The notes: generated by a model not told the origin, from the sequence alone. A stretch of 64,000 bases of DNA from Tenrec ecaudatus (GCF_050624435.1 NC_134542.1:11367497-11431496); one strand, 5' to 3'; counted from the first letter of the stretch, positions 43,985-54,373 are shown. Translations and numbers: made by a program.

Positions 43985-44700
43985 GAAAATTGAAGGCTAC
44001 AACCTTCAATATAGATTACACCTCCACATAAAACAAATCTTCACATCTGGACCAGTAAGTGACACCATGATAAATGGAAACAATGCAGAAATTATCAAGG
44101 ATTTCATCTTACTTGAATCCCTAAGTGGCAGGGGCGGGGGTGGTGGGGTGGGGACAGGGGGAGGGGACTATGACAAAAGCAATGTACTGCATTGGTGCGA
44201 ACTGCTGCAAGCAAATGCTCGCTCCAAACTGTGACAAAGATATCACTTTGAAGACTGAGGCATACTGACCTAAGCTTAGTATTTTAAATTGCCTCTCTGC
44301 ATGGGAAAGACGGGCAGTGAATAGATGAGACGACATCTTTGAATAACTGTGTTGGCAGAGAACAGTGATTATACCATGAACTGCCAGGAGAAAGACCAAT
44401 CTGATCTGGAAGAAGTAGCTGGAATGGGCTGGAGATACAAAGATGGCGAGTCTCTGTCCCACATGCTTTGGACCCTTTCCGGAGGAACCAGTCCCTAGTG
44501 AAGGGCATCTTGCTTGGTCAAGTAGAGGGTCGAGGGTCATCAAGTAAAGACAGGCGTTCAGTGAGATGGGCTGGCACGGTGGCTGCCCCACGGTGGGCTC
44601 AAACGTAAGCAGGACTGTAAGGATGGGGCGGGGCAGGCAATGCTCGCTGGGTTGTGTCCGGGTCCTTGTGCGGTAGAACTGACTCAGTGACACTGGACAG
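43985..44700 (+). mobile_element. RTE/Bov-B-type LINE, 3' portion of the same copy
   Basis: Resumes in the segment encoding KIEGYNLQYRLHLHIK and MINGNNAEIIKDFILLESLS, which follows the RT active site in RTE proteins. It runs to the tail (GGACCCTTTCCGGAGGAACC, AGTAGAGGGTCGAGGGTCAT, GAACTGACTCAGTGACACTG). The order is collinear with the portion left of the L1. Confidence 0.85.
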
Positions 44701-45635
44701 CAACCACTTCATTGGAATGGACCTTCTGGAAACGCACAGCCCAAAAGAAACACAATGTACAGGATAACCTGATTATCTGAAAGAATAAACCCAGAATCTT
44801 TCTATATTTGAGTACCATGCTATTTTACAATTTACTTTTGTATTGGTCATGACCAAAATGCTTTCCTAAGCTACAATTGCTATATTAAAAGGAAAAGTCT
44901 ATTTCCCATAAAATATTGCCAGGCATTCCAAATCTTCATTTCACACACACACAATAAAAGCATCAAAATACACTAATAAAATTCAAGCCTTTTAATCTGG
45001 TTTCAGCTGATAATATAATGTAATTATATGTATTGGCATAAATGGTTTTCAAGAAAACGTTCATTTCTCATAACAGCCTTCATGAATGTTGTTCGTTGCC
45101 ATTCAGTTGGCTTTGTCTTGCGGCAGACTTAGATGCAGGTCTACGCCTTGTGTGACTGTGCTTAACAGATGTAGTGGTTTTACAAATGCAAGTTTTATGG
45201 GAACCCTGAGTCAAGACTCTTGGCACTGTTTTTCCAACAGTTCTGTGGTCACTTTGTTTCTCTGTGCTCACATTTGGTACTTCTAACTTTCTCAGAGCTA
45301 CTGCCCATGAAATAGATAGTGCATGTGAGAGAGAGTGAGATCAGTTTGGAAAGTGCAATCTGTAATACTGCGTCTCCTCTACCAGAAGTGAACAGACCAC
45401 TATGCTCCCAGGCCTCCAATCATTGCATCAACTCTAGGGCAAAACCCGAGTGAAACGGATCACTACAGGTCTGTAAGCACGCACAGGTAAGCCCATGTTT
45501 ACCCATGTTCACTGGGTAACTGGTAACCCACCCCTGGTAAAGGAGACAGACAGTACTACAAACTGCCGTTTTCAAACTGATGTGTGCGTGTGTTCCGCAC
45601 ACGCACATACACACATGACTTTTCATGGCAGTGTG
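44701..45635. other. Intronic sequence, nothing recognised
   Basis: AT-rich; unassigned. Confidence 0.4.
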
Positions 45636-45639
45636 TACA

Positions 45640-45689
45640 TGTGAGAGAGAAAGGGAGGGAGGGAGAGAGGGAGATAGGAGAGAGGGAGG

Positions 45690-45721
<32 letters not shown>

Positions 45722-45722
45722 G
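45640..45722. repeat. GA-rich homopurine tract
   Basis: About 80 bp almost entirely G and A on the plus strand with nested mirror symmetry (GAGGGAGGGAGAGAGGGAGA). Confidence 0.92.
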
Positions 45723-46625
45723 TCACTGGTCACCATGGACTGCTACAGCAGTCTCTGAGCAGACATCAGCCCAGCCCGTTGGAAGACAGTCCATCAATTT
45801 CTGGCCCACAAATGCCTGTAGGGCATTTCCCCACAAGGCCCACTAGCACTTTCCAGCTTCATGGGGATCACGCTGGTACAGAGAGTGGAAGCGGCATTTC
45901 AGCTGATCCACCTGAAGCCACGTGTAGTTCGCCAGCCAGGTGGATGGCCCCGGTTGCTGTGAGTGGTACAAAAGCTTGTGTCTACCCACGTGCTGAGGGC
46001 GCTGTCGCGTTCAGTCGAGGTCTGGACAAAATGTTTTCATCCCATTCTTTCTGATTTCAGAAACCAGCCCGCAGGGCCTGTGACACACCGTCCACAACTC
46101 TACCCATCTGTGTATCATAAACTCCACCACCTTCAGTGCTTGTCAGGCGAAAGGAGAGGAGAGGGAAAGTTGAAGTCAAAAAGACTCCTGCGGGTGATGG
46201 TTCTACTGGATACATCAGAAGCCATCAGCAAGACCAATAACCCCATCAAAATCGAGTATAAGGAGACCAGGGCTCTCAGGGCCAGAGATTTCCTACAGCA
46301 CTTCTGCTGGTCCAATCAGATGTCTTTCTATCTTTGCAAGAAACTTGCCTGCAAAAATTGGATGATCGGCCCCATAAGGTACGTAAGTCTGAACTATATC
46401 CTGCAAGGAACAAGACTCTAATGTTCTTCTGAAGCCATATATTTTGGCTGTGTCCTAGGAGAAACGCTGGCTATCATTACCCTGTTAAGGACTCCATCTG
46501 TTCCCGATCCGCACACCAGGAGTTCGTGGTCAAGGAGCTCAAGCACCACCACCGAGATTAGAGAAATGGGGACCAGCTTTCTAAACATTCATAAGGTCTG
46601 CTGACTGCAGCGGGGAGCCTGAGTC
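45723..46625. other. Intronic sequence, nothing recognised
   Basis: Two plus-strand frames of about 155 codons (45584-46054 and 45963-46421) lack any recognisable family feature. The first starts in the GA tract. Confidence 0.4.
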
Positions 46626-46629
46626 ATTC

Positions 46630-46765
46630 CGAGAGGAGATAGGAGAGAGGAGAGAGGGGAGAGGGGAGAGGGGAGAGGGGAGAGGGGGGAGGGGGGAGGG
46701 GAGAGGAGAGAGGAGAGAGAGAGAGAAGAGAGGATTAGAGAGAAGGGAGAGAGGGAGAGAGAGAT
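46630..46765. repeat. GA-rich homopurine tract
   Basis: About 135 bp of GAGAGGGGAGAGGGGAGAGG-type repeats on the plus strand with only a few pyrimidine interruptions. Confidence 0.92.
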
Positions 46766-46923
46766 GGCTTCTGTCAGAAACCCCGAGTGACCATTAGCAC
46801 GGCCACCTGGCCCTGTGGCCCCGTCTTTGAATAAGCTTAATTGCTGCCCAGCTGAAAAGGGCGGTGTGTGTGTGGGGGGGGAGTTGGCAAACCCTGGCAG
46901 TGCCAAATGATCACACCCTAGGG

Positions 46924-47119
46924 CAGTGGTTCTCAATCTTCCTAATGCCATGACCCTTTAATACAGCTCCTCGTGTTGTGGTGGCCGCCCCATCCATAAA
47001 ATTATTTTTGTTGCTACTTCATAACTCTAATTTTGGTATTGCTATGAATCAGGGCGACCCCTGTGAAAGGGTTGTTTGACCCTCCAAAAGGGTCGCGACA
47101 CCTAGGTTGAGAACCACTG
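46924..47119 (+). mobile_element. SPIN-like non-autonomous hAT element, copy 5
   Basis: Best-preserved: CAGTGGTTCTCAATCTTCCT, AAAATTATTTTTGTTGCTAC, CAGGGCGACCCCTGTGAAAG, ending GGTTGAGAACCACTG. Flanking 8-mers CCCTAGGG (46916-46923) and CCCTAGGA (47120-47127) are identical at 7 of 8 positions, a clear hAT target-site duplication. Confidence 0.95.
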
Positions 47120-47127
47120 CCCTAGGA

Positions 47128-48224
47128 CCTCACTGAAAAGGGCTGGGAGTGCAAGTGTCCACCTGGAGGTGCCTCGGAGGAGAGGCTTGGTGATCCACTT
47201 CCCAAAGAATCCGCAACTAATCTGAGCTGAAGAACATTCTGCAGAAGAACAAAGCTAAAGTGACAGATTGTCTTAAGAAGAGAGTTCCTGGGTGGTGCCC
47301 ATAGCTGGCGCCCCCAGATGAAGGCGGGCCTGACCGCAGAGACAGCTTAGAAGACAGGCCCCAGGTCTTCCTGGAGCACCATTCTACGGGGACACGGGCT
47401 GCATCGATGGAGTCGAGTTCACAGAATCTGGTGTTGGCTTCTTGAAGTCAAAAGTCAAGCCCTGGCAGCTCATGGCCCCAATTTACCAGGCCGTATTTCT
47501 GTAAAGAAGGTGTGACTGGCACGCTGTGGCATTGTCTTCAGCTGCTGTGTGCCCACCCCAGGCTAAGCATTTTAGACGCCACTCGTGGTTCCACAGGCAC
47601 CGGAATCAAAAACAGTGGCTCCTGCCCTTCACAGGACAGCCTGCTGCCTCCATGTGGCCCCAAGGGAAGCCATAGGCTTGTGTTAGCTGACCTTGGTCCA
47701 GAACAGCCCGGGGTAACCAGGAACAAGGAAGTCGTGGGTCCAGGATGGCACAAGGCAGTCTGGAGGTGGTGGAGGAGCCTTGGGTCAAGGCTAGGGCATG
47801 GCAGCCTGGAGTCCTGAGAACTAATGGCCTTGGTCCACGATAGCACAGAGCAGCCCAGGGGTGAAGAGGGGCCTTGTTTAGATGCGGGCTAACCTGTGAA
47901 TGAGACCTCCCTTAGGGCTAATGAAAGATCTCCAGAAAGAGCATATTTACTTCCTCAACTCACCAAGAGTGATCTGTTATCAAAATGCCTGCCGACCTCT
48001 CTTCCAGCTAAATATGCTTGCTCCTGACTATGCAGATGGGCTTTCCTAACTCCAATGCAGTCCAAGTTATTTTACTTACTGCACTTATCACCAAAAAAGC
48101 CTTACAAAGTGTGGTCAGTCTATGGTACTTGACTGAACGCAGTCTTAATGCCCGTGACCCTGAAATGCTGCACAGTGAACGAAGAAACCCAAACCACTGA
48201 AACCTCTGAATTAGCGTGCCGGTG
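47128..48224. other. Intronic sequence, nothing recognised
   Basis: GC-rich from 47320 to 47870; unassigned. Overlapping frames on both strands at 47512-47846 have no family features. Confidence 0.4.
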
Positions 48225-48562
48225 AAGAATAGTGGAAGTACCACAGGATACCAGAGGAACCAACAAATGAATCTTGGAAGTAGCCCAGTCAGAAGGCTCT
48301 CAGAAGTGTTGACGTTTGGCTAGATTTCTTTCATCTGACATATTTTGGCCATAATGTCAGGAGGGACCAGTCCCTGGAGAAGGCTTTCATGCTTGGTAAG
48401 GTAGAGGGGGTCATGGAAAATGGGGAAGACCATCAAGGAGAGACGTGCACAGCGTGGCTGCAACAGCGAGCTCAAGGACAGCGATGATTGTGAGGTTGGC
48501 GCAAGACTGTGGAGAATTTCATTCTGTGGCCTCCAGGGCCTCTGTGAGTCAACAGACATACA
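48225..48562 (+). repeat. RTE LINE 3' tail beside the small RHBDD1 exon
   Basis: CATATTTTGGCCATAATGTC, AGGAGGGACCAGTCCCTGGA, CATGGAAAATGGGGAAGACC, GATTGTGAGGTTGGCGCAAG. It ends about 33 bp from the 48596 exon edge, just beyond the donor. Confidence 0.88.
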
Positions 48563-48595
48563 GTCAAAATGTATCCAATAAGATGAGGTGCTTAC

Positions 48596-48649
48596 CTGAA
48601 CTACGGAAGTACTGCTGCTGCCCTGGGTAATCTGCAGAGGAGAAAATGC
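48596..48649 (-). CDS. RHBDD1: RHBDD1 small linker exon
   Basis: This 54-bp exon (2 + 17 codons + 1) encodes IFSSADYPGQQQYFRSS and aligns with the human linker GFSSSVGYPGRQYYFNSS with one residue fewer. It follows the last transmembrane helix and sits on the cytosolic side before the ubiquitin-interacting motif; the Gly/Ser/aromatic composition suggests a flexible, disordered stretch. The donor is GTAAG at 48595-48591. I chose the acceptor ending at 48650 because it keeps residues homologous to human. A second AG ends at 48632, 18 nt inside the exon, preceded by a strong pyrimidine run, and would give an in-frame 36-bp version. The exon is too short to show as an ordinary open reading frame and is supported by phase, splice sites and homology together. 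Confidence 0.85.
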
Positions 48650-48891
48650 CTAAATAATGAAACAAATGTAAACAGCTGTAAGATGTAAGAAACACACATT
48701 GCAATAATCCTCAGAGGCTGCCCTTGGCTCCAGTTCCCAACCCTTACCAGGTTCTCAGTGGCAATGCCCAGCAACATATCAAGTGGTTGCTGAGTGACTG
48801 CTGAAACAAGCTTCCTTTCCCTTGGGGGCCAACCTTACAGGAAACAGAATGTATGGTGGGGAGGGGAAGCAAAGTCCTCATTTACATTTCT

Positions 48892-49070
48892 GAAGTCGCA
48901 GGTGGTAGAATCCGTTGAGCACTCAATTTTTAACCAAGTGGGTGGTGATTCAAGTTCAATTGGCCTTGGAAGAAAGACCTAGCAACCTACTAGGGAAAAT
49001 CAGCCACTGGCACCCTATGAAGCACCTGGCACATGGGATCCCTACAAGGCACAGGTGACTCAATGGCTAT
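48892..49070 (+). repeat. AfroSINE, older subtype
   Basis: GCAGGTGGTAGAATCCGTTG head, GGCCTTGGAAGAAAGACCTA body, CCTACAAGGCACAGGTGACT tail. Lies about 240 bp upstream of the 48596-48649 exon. Confidence 0.65.
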
Positions 49071-49073
49071 GAT

Positions 49074-49107
49074 GTGTGTTTGTGTGTGTGTGGGTGTGTG
49101 TGTGTGT
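49074..49107. repeat. (TG)n microsatellite
   Basis: Imperfect TG run at the SINE tail, a common site for microsatellite birth. Confidence 0.85.
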
Positions 49108-49529
49108 TCCTTTTGACATATAGGGTTCTTTGCCTCCCAGTGCACCGAGTTTGGGCTTTGCTGTCTCCGTGAGGTAGACATAGACTAGCTATAAAGAGGA
49201 CTCTCCCCCATAAGAAGGAATGTTCCTCGCCCTAAGAGCCCTTTGGCTTTCTTGTGGTCTAAAAACAGTAGGATTGGCATAACAGGCTCAAAGACAATGT
49301 TCCACAGGATGCGTGGGTGAGTAACAACAGGGATCTTAAAAGCTTGTGAGCTGAGAGAAAGGATGAGAATCAAAGCGCATGCAAAACAATCAGGTCCACG
49401 CTCCTCACCGTGAGGCCAGAGGGATTCCATGGCACCTGGCTACCAACAGCAACTGCTTTGAAGGGACCACAGCAGTCAGGCCTAGCTAGAGTGCCCAAAA
49501 ATGTGGCCCCAAACTCAGAAATCATAAGA

Positions 49530-49930
49530 AGAGCAAGACTTACGGCTCAGCTAGAGACCGGTAGGACCTCTGAGCCTATGCTTGATAGTCGTTGGCTCTG
49601 GAAATGAACTTACCCCTATGGTTTAGTTTTCAGCCAAACAACAGACAGGTGGGTAGAGGAAACAAAAACACTAATCAGTGACGTAGACACGCCTTCGGGT
49701 ACTTAACCATTTGGGATGAAAAGGGCAGCACCTCCCAGAGGACAAAGCTCAGAAGGGTTGGGAGAGAAAGCGGAATGGAAACAGAGAAAGTGGGGTGGGT
49801 GATGTTGCACTGCGGGGCCTGCAGTCAATGACAGGAAATAAGATGTGTTTGAATGGCTGAACAGAAAACAGATCTGTCCTGCAGACCTTCACCCAATTCG
49901 GAGTTCAGAAACATTTTTAAAGCAGGAGGA
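49530..49930 (+). repeat. LINE 3' UTR, probable L1 (family C), copy 1
   Basis: GGCTCAGCTAGAGACCGGTA, CAGCCAAACAACAGACAGGT, GGGATGAAAAGGGCAGCACC, CACTGCGGGGCCTGCAGTCA and AACAGAAAACAGATCTGTCC line up block by block with 57440-57812. It ends near CACCCAATTCGGAGTTCAGA. Confidence 0.65.
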
Positions 49931-50289
49931 TCAACAACTTGGCACAGTGGAGTGAGGGCATCTTTCTGGGTGGCGATAGTGGGGATGATTTTCGATCTGG
50001 AAAATATATATTGGGAGCCATCGATATCCCATAGCTATGGAGCCTCCTGCCACCGGGGTCGGCCTTCCAAACCCCATGACTCTGGGCATAGAGAATTAGG
50101 CTGCTGAGACTTTCCTCCACTGGCCCCTTGGCCTCCCAGCAGCATTCTCAGACAGCAGCCCTCAGCACTGGGCTATTTCCCCCAGGGCTCCTGAGCTACC
50201 TCGACTCCTGATCCTTGATAGGGCAGAAGGCTGATTGATGGGCTATTCCCAAACAGCCCCAAAAGTCAGCGTTTAGTATTTCGTTGTTC
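49931..50289. other. Intronic sequence, nothing recognised
   Basis: Unassigned. Confidence 0.4.
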
Positions 50290-50692
50290 TCTTGTGTCAC
50301 TTCAAAAGTAGAGGGCTGTGAAATTGAGAGTCCACAGAAAACAGGCTGGGTTTGAGAGGAAGAACTTGAGAGTTCCTGTGTTTACATTTGGAAGAAGGAA
50401 GGCCAGAGCACTTCCTAGAGGTGAGGATGGCGAAGCTTTGCCTTACATATTTTGGACAAGTGCTCAGAAGAGGCAAGGCCCTGGAGAAGGACATCATGCT
50501 TCATAAAGTAGTGGGGCAGTAACAACGAGGAAGGGCTCTCGATGGGATGGATTGACACAATGGCTGTAACAATGGGATCAGGCATTGGAACCATTGTGCG
50601 GATGGTGCGGGGCCAGGCAGTGTTTTGTTCTGTTGCGCATCGGGCCACTTTGGGTGGGTAGTGACTCGATGGCATTTGACAACATGTTAAAA
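50290..50692 (+). repeat. RTE LINE 3' part
   Basis: CTTCCTAGAGGTGAGGATGG, CTTACATATTTTGGACAAGT, GGCCCTGGAGAAGGACATCA, GGATTGACACAATGGCTGTA, ending CTCGATGGCATTTGACAAC. Confidence 0.9.
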
Positions 50693-51676
50693 TTGCATGC
50701 GCCTGCACACGTGTGTTGAGGGGGAAACTCTGTAAAATCTGAGCACGTGACTAAATCCTGCCACCTATCTGCTGACACCGTTACTAAGTGTTGTAATCTT
50801 GAGACATGCAGAGAATAAGGGGACAGGGCACTCAGCTTGTGAGAAGCATGTCTTTTCCTCTACCCACGCTGAGAACAGGTGGTAACAAAACTCACCGGGA
50901 GGTTTCCATAATTACATTGTTATATTGAAATTATAATACACCTGGACATTTGCAGTAGATGCCATGGTGGTGAAGTGGGGTGGTGAGAAGATACAGGGCA
51001 GTGGGGATCGTCCCTGATGCCACACAGGCTGTGGAAACCACCTCCAGGGCGCACACTGCCACTGTGCAAGGCACCAGGGCGGGCCTGGGACCCTTTCTGA
51101 AATCATGAATAGTCTAGGGTGTTCTAGAATGCCAGTCTTTGGCACAAAACTGTGAAAACAAGTTATTTATGGTTCAAGAAAAGGTGAAATAGTCTCAGAA
51201 GACTCCTCATGAATAAAAGATGAAATACTGGTGCTTGTGCCATCTATAAAACGAGTGAGTGCAGAAGAGTCTCTTTATGAGTCAAGACCAGGGTAGCATT
51301 TTACACAAAGAGGCCTTAAAACAGAAGCACTGATATCTAGCGGACATCGAGTATTTTCACTGAGCATCAATCGGAAGGGAAACACGGAAAGGACAATTTC
51401 ACTGACAGCAGAGACCAAGCACTTAGCAACAACACATCTGATCGGAAGTCATGCAGGAATGTGTTTATCTTGCTGGCCAAAGACCCAGCAATCATGCGAG
51501 TTCTTTAGAGTCTTGGCGGGGCAGGCACTTGAGTACTGCTCCATTGTGTCCTTGCCTGGTCCGTGTTTTAATGCTCAGAATACTCAAGGAGACGGCACTC
51601 TTATACACCAAAGAGAGAGTGAGTGGCTTTCTGCAAGTGGCACTGAGGCTAAGGATACCGCCATCAAGTCCCTAAA
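50693..51676. other. Intronic sequence, nothing recognised
   Basis: Mixed, unassigned. Confidence 0.4.
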
Positions 51677-51820
51677 GGAGCCCTGGTGGCGTAGCAGTTA
51701 CAAGATGGTCTGCAATTCGCAAGTTCGGCAGTTCAAAACCGCCAGCCACTCCTTGGGAGAAAGATGGAGGTCCTCCTGTCTTATAGGGTCACTGTGTCTG
51801 TGTTGACTCAATGGCAGTGA
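51677..51820 (+). repeat. AfroSINE, internally shortened
   Basis: Clear head GGAGCCCTGGTGGCGTAGCA and GTTCGGCAGTTCAAAACCGC. The body is shortened after CTTGGGAGAAAGATGGAGGT. The tail is GTTGACTCAATGGCAGTGA. Lies 200 bp from the catalytic-His exon. Confidence 0.92.
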
Positions 51821-52023
51821 GATCCTGAGGAAAGCCTATGGCCTAACAGCTGGGTTTGCAGTCTATTCTTTGGAGCTGTATGAGGATCAGCAGAAGCTGC
51901 TTCATCTTTGAACTGAAAAAGAATAACAACAAAAAAGCCTCCTGAACTGCAGGGCAACCTGGTCCACGTTAGATTTCAGATACTTCCAAACTGCTGTCGG
52001 GCCAGAGGCACTTTTTTCGCTAC

Positions 52024-52112
52024 CTGCACATGTTTCCATGATTTTCCTCAGAGGCCCTTGAGTGTACATCAGTCCCACGAGAATCCCGGCCAGGTGCCCC
52101 ACGAAGGAAGTC
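52024..52112 (-). CDS. RHBDD1: RHBDD1 coding exon with rhomboid catalytic histidine
   Basis: This 89-bp exon lies between an acceptor (pyrimidine-rich tract then AG at 52114-52113) and a GT donor at 52023-52022. It starts with the third base of a Gly codon and ends with the first base of another, encoding 29 whole residues. The translation begins TSFVGHLAGI and ends RKIMETCA; human has TSFAGHLAGI and KKIMEACA. The His in GHLAG corresponds to human His195, the general base of the rhomboid Ser-His dyad; its partner Ser is encoded upstream, outside the recognised sequence. The following ILVGLMYT segment is the end of the last rhomboid membrane helix. Ala-to-Val just before GH is a conservative change. 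An open reading frame continues past the donor into the intron, but that extension is not homologous to anything and is not coding. No frameshift or stop is seen. Confidence 0.93.
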
Positions 52113-52199
52113 CTAGGAAGGAAGGAGACCACACTTGATTACACAGGAAATCGAAGAGCTTATCATTTCACTCACTAGTGACAAGGCAGACAGGCACAC

Positions 52200-52462
52200 G
52201 ACTCGCAGGACGTGTAGCCACCACGCTCCTTCATCTCGTGTACTTTGGACATGTTTTCGGGAAAGATCAGTCCTGGTGAAGGACCGCAGAGGGTCCGTGA
52301 AAGTGAGGAAGATCCTCGACAAGGTGGGTAGGCAAAGTGGCTGCAACAACGGCTTCAAGCCAGCCAATTGTGAGGATGGTCCAGGCCCCGGTGGTGTTTC
52401 CTTCTGTCGTCCAGAGGGTCACTGCCAGTGGGAAGCCGCGGAACAGTACCTAATGACATACT
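52200..52462 (+). repeat. RTE LINE 3' tail near the catalytic-His exon
   Basis: GTGTACTTTGGACATGTTTT, GACAAGGTGGGTAGGCAAAG, AATTGTGAGGATGGTCCAGG. The left edge is uncertain and may reach 52140, close to the branch-point region of the 52112 acceptor. Confidence 0.8.
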
Positions 52463-53239
52463 GCCCAAACAAACCCCGACATGCGTCCACACATACTGAA
52501 AGTCATAAGCCACACATATGCAGGCACGACCACACACACACAGACATATTCACTCCAAAGATATACACCTCACTGACTGTGTAACCTGATCTTTTGGGCA
52601 ATGTAGTTTTTCTGTCATGAATACTCCTAGTTTATAAAGATGGTGAAACTTTCTGTTTTAATGTATGTTGGTATAGTTGCCTCTGCTGTTTTGGGTGGGT
52701 GCTGCTTGTATGTTATAGATTTTATCCTCTCACTTTGGACCTTTCTATATAATTTCATTTACATTGTATCACTTGTAAACGGCATACAGTGAATTTTTAA
52801 ATTAAAAAAACACACAACAAAACAAAACCAGTCTTCTGGTGATTTACATAGATACAAAACTTCTATGATGGCTTTTCATTTAAAATCCCAACCAATCAAA
52901 CGATTAATCTTCTATCTCACATACAATGTAGAGTGCAAGACAACTGAAGGCCTTTCTTGTCTCACTAGGTGGGTTTTCAGTAGTCTGAGTTAGAGTCTAA
53001 TTGCCCTAAAACAATGGCAACCAATCAGGAAACGTGAGACTGCAGCACACCATCCTTCAGTTCCCACAGAAGCTCCAGCTCAACAATTTAGCCCATCTGA
53101 TTATTTCACTTAATATATATACAGGTATGCATTGTTAAAATGAAAATAGGAAAGTTATATTAAGTTTTGATCCAAACTGAGAACTGCTCAATATTACCAA
53201 ATGGAGGAGAGGTGGTTAGATACTATGTCAGGAGAGTGG
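52463..53239. other. Intronic sequence, nothing recognised
   Basis: AT-rich; an A-rich run (AAAAAACACACAACAAAACA) at 52804-52823. Confidence 0.4.
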
Positions 53240-53396
53240 GGAGGGAGGGGGGGAAATGAGGAGCTGATGCCAGGGGCTTACGTGGAGAATGATGGGGGCA
53301 GTGAATGTACAAATGTGCTTCACACAATTGATGTATGTATGGATTGTGATAAGAGTTGCATGAGCCCCTAATAAAATAATTGGGGAAAAAAAAGAT
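53240..53396 (+). repeat. L1-type LINE 3' terminus
   Basis: GGGAAATGAGGAGCTGATGC, GTGAATGTACAAATGTGCTT, TGGATTGTGATAAGAGTTGC, GAGCCCCTAATAAAATAATT then an A-tail. AATAAA signal intact. A family-B repeat begins directly after the tail. Confidence 0.85.
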
Positions 53397-53397
53397 A

Positions 53398-53810
53398 CTA
53401 TGTCAACTAGACATTCCTGGCTAGGGGTGAAGTTCAACCTGTCAATCAAGTGGTAGTTTGGTGGCACCTCCTTGCGGGTGTCGCCTCTTGCATAAGAGCA
53501 CGATCAAACAGCACTGATTCCTCTTTGCCACTTCACCTTACTGGAACATCACTGGGTCTCTGTGTCTGTATTTCTGGATGCACAACCCTGAGAGCTGTCA
53601 GCACTCCCGTGCATCCACCGACCTGGGATCTATGTGACTGCGTTCACGGCTTCACCTCAGCCTCATCGGCCTGACTCTGGAGAGGGCCCGGGCTAACACT
53701 GAACCTATGGACTAGAGTTGGACTGGGCTAAGGTGCCTTCTTGATATAAAGTTCTTTCTTTTTTATAGTCGAATGTCACTGATTTGTTTCTCCAGACAAG
53801 CCAGCCCAAC
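53398..53810 (+). repeat. LTR-like repeat, family B, copy 4
   Basis: TGTCAACTAGACATTCCTGG start, CAACCTGTCAATCAAGTGGT, GGCACCTCCTTGCGGGTGTC, ACCGACCTGGGATCTATGTG, GATATAAAGTTCTTTCTTTT, end TTTCTCCAGACAAGCC. About 410 bp. Confidence 0.6.
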
Positions 53811-54082
53811 ACAAAAGCAAACCATCCATGAAGCGTAAACAGAGGCTCACTTTAAGAGGGATACAGGCAGTTCCTGACTTACAAGTTCAACTGAAACTCC
53901 ATCAGTTGAAACAACTTTATCATCAGTTTTGATAGTAAAATACTTCCCCCTCCTTTTATTAATTAGTATTGCCTTTTATTATGAGTATATTGATAAACTG
54001 ATGTCTTGGGGGCCTGGAAACATAAACCTGGTGGTGCATTTTAAAATACAAATTACTAATGGTACCCCCAAAACTTAGCCTT
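53811..54082. other. Intronic sequence, nothing recognised
   Basis: AT-rich, unassigned. Confidence 0.4.
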
Positions 54083-54270
54083 CTGCCATTATGTTCACTG
54101 TGACTCATAGCAACCCTGTAGGACATCGGACAGGGGAGGGCTACAACCTAAAGAGTTTTTGAGACTAAATCTTCATGGGAGCAGAGCTTTGTTTTTCTCA
54201 AGGGGAGAAGATGATGTGTTTGTATTGTTGGCTTGTTTGCATTCAGTGCTTAATCTGCCGTGCTGCCAGG
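54083..54270 (-). repeat. AfroSINE, diverged
   Basis: TCACTGTGACTCATAGCAAC tail, TTCATGGGAGCAGAGCTTTG body, GTGCTTAATCTGCCGTGCTG head. Confidence 0.65.
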
Positions 54271-54373
54271 ATACCTTTCCTGGACCAGTCAACTCTGTCT
54301 AGATGACCACCACATCTAGTGAAGTGAATGGCCTAGAACTGCAAACACTGACCAGATGAACAGGGAGTACGCC

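Noticed and set aside
45584..46421. Two plus-strand frames of about 155 codons
   Set aside because: One begins in a GA tract; neither shows a domain or junction signals.
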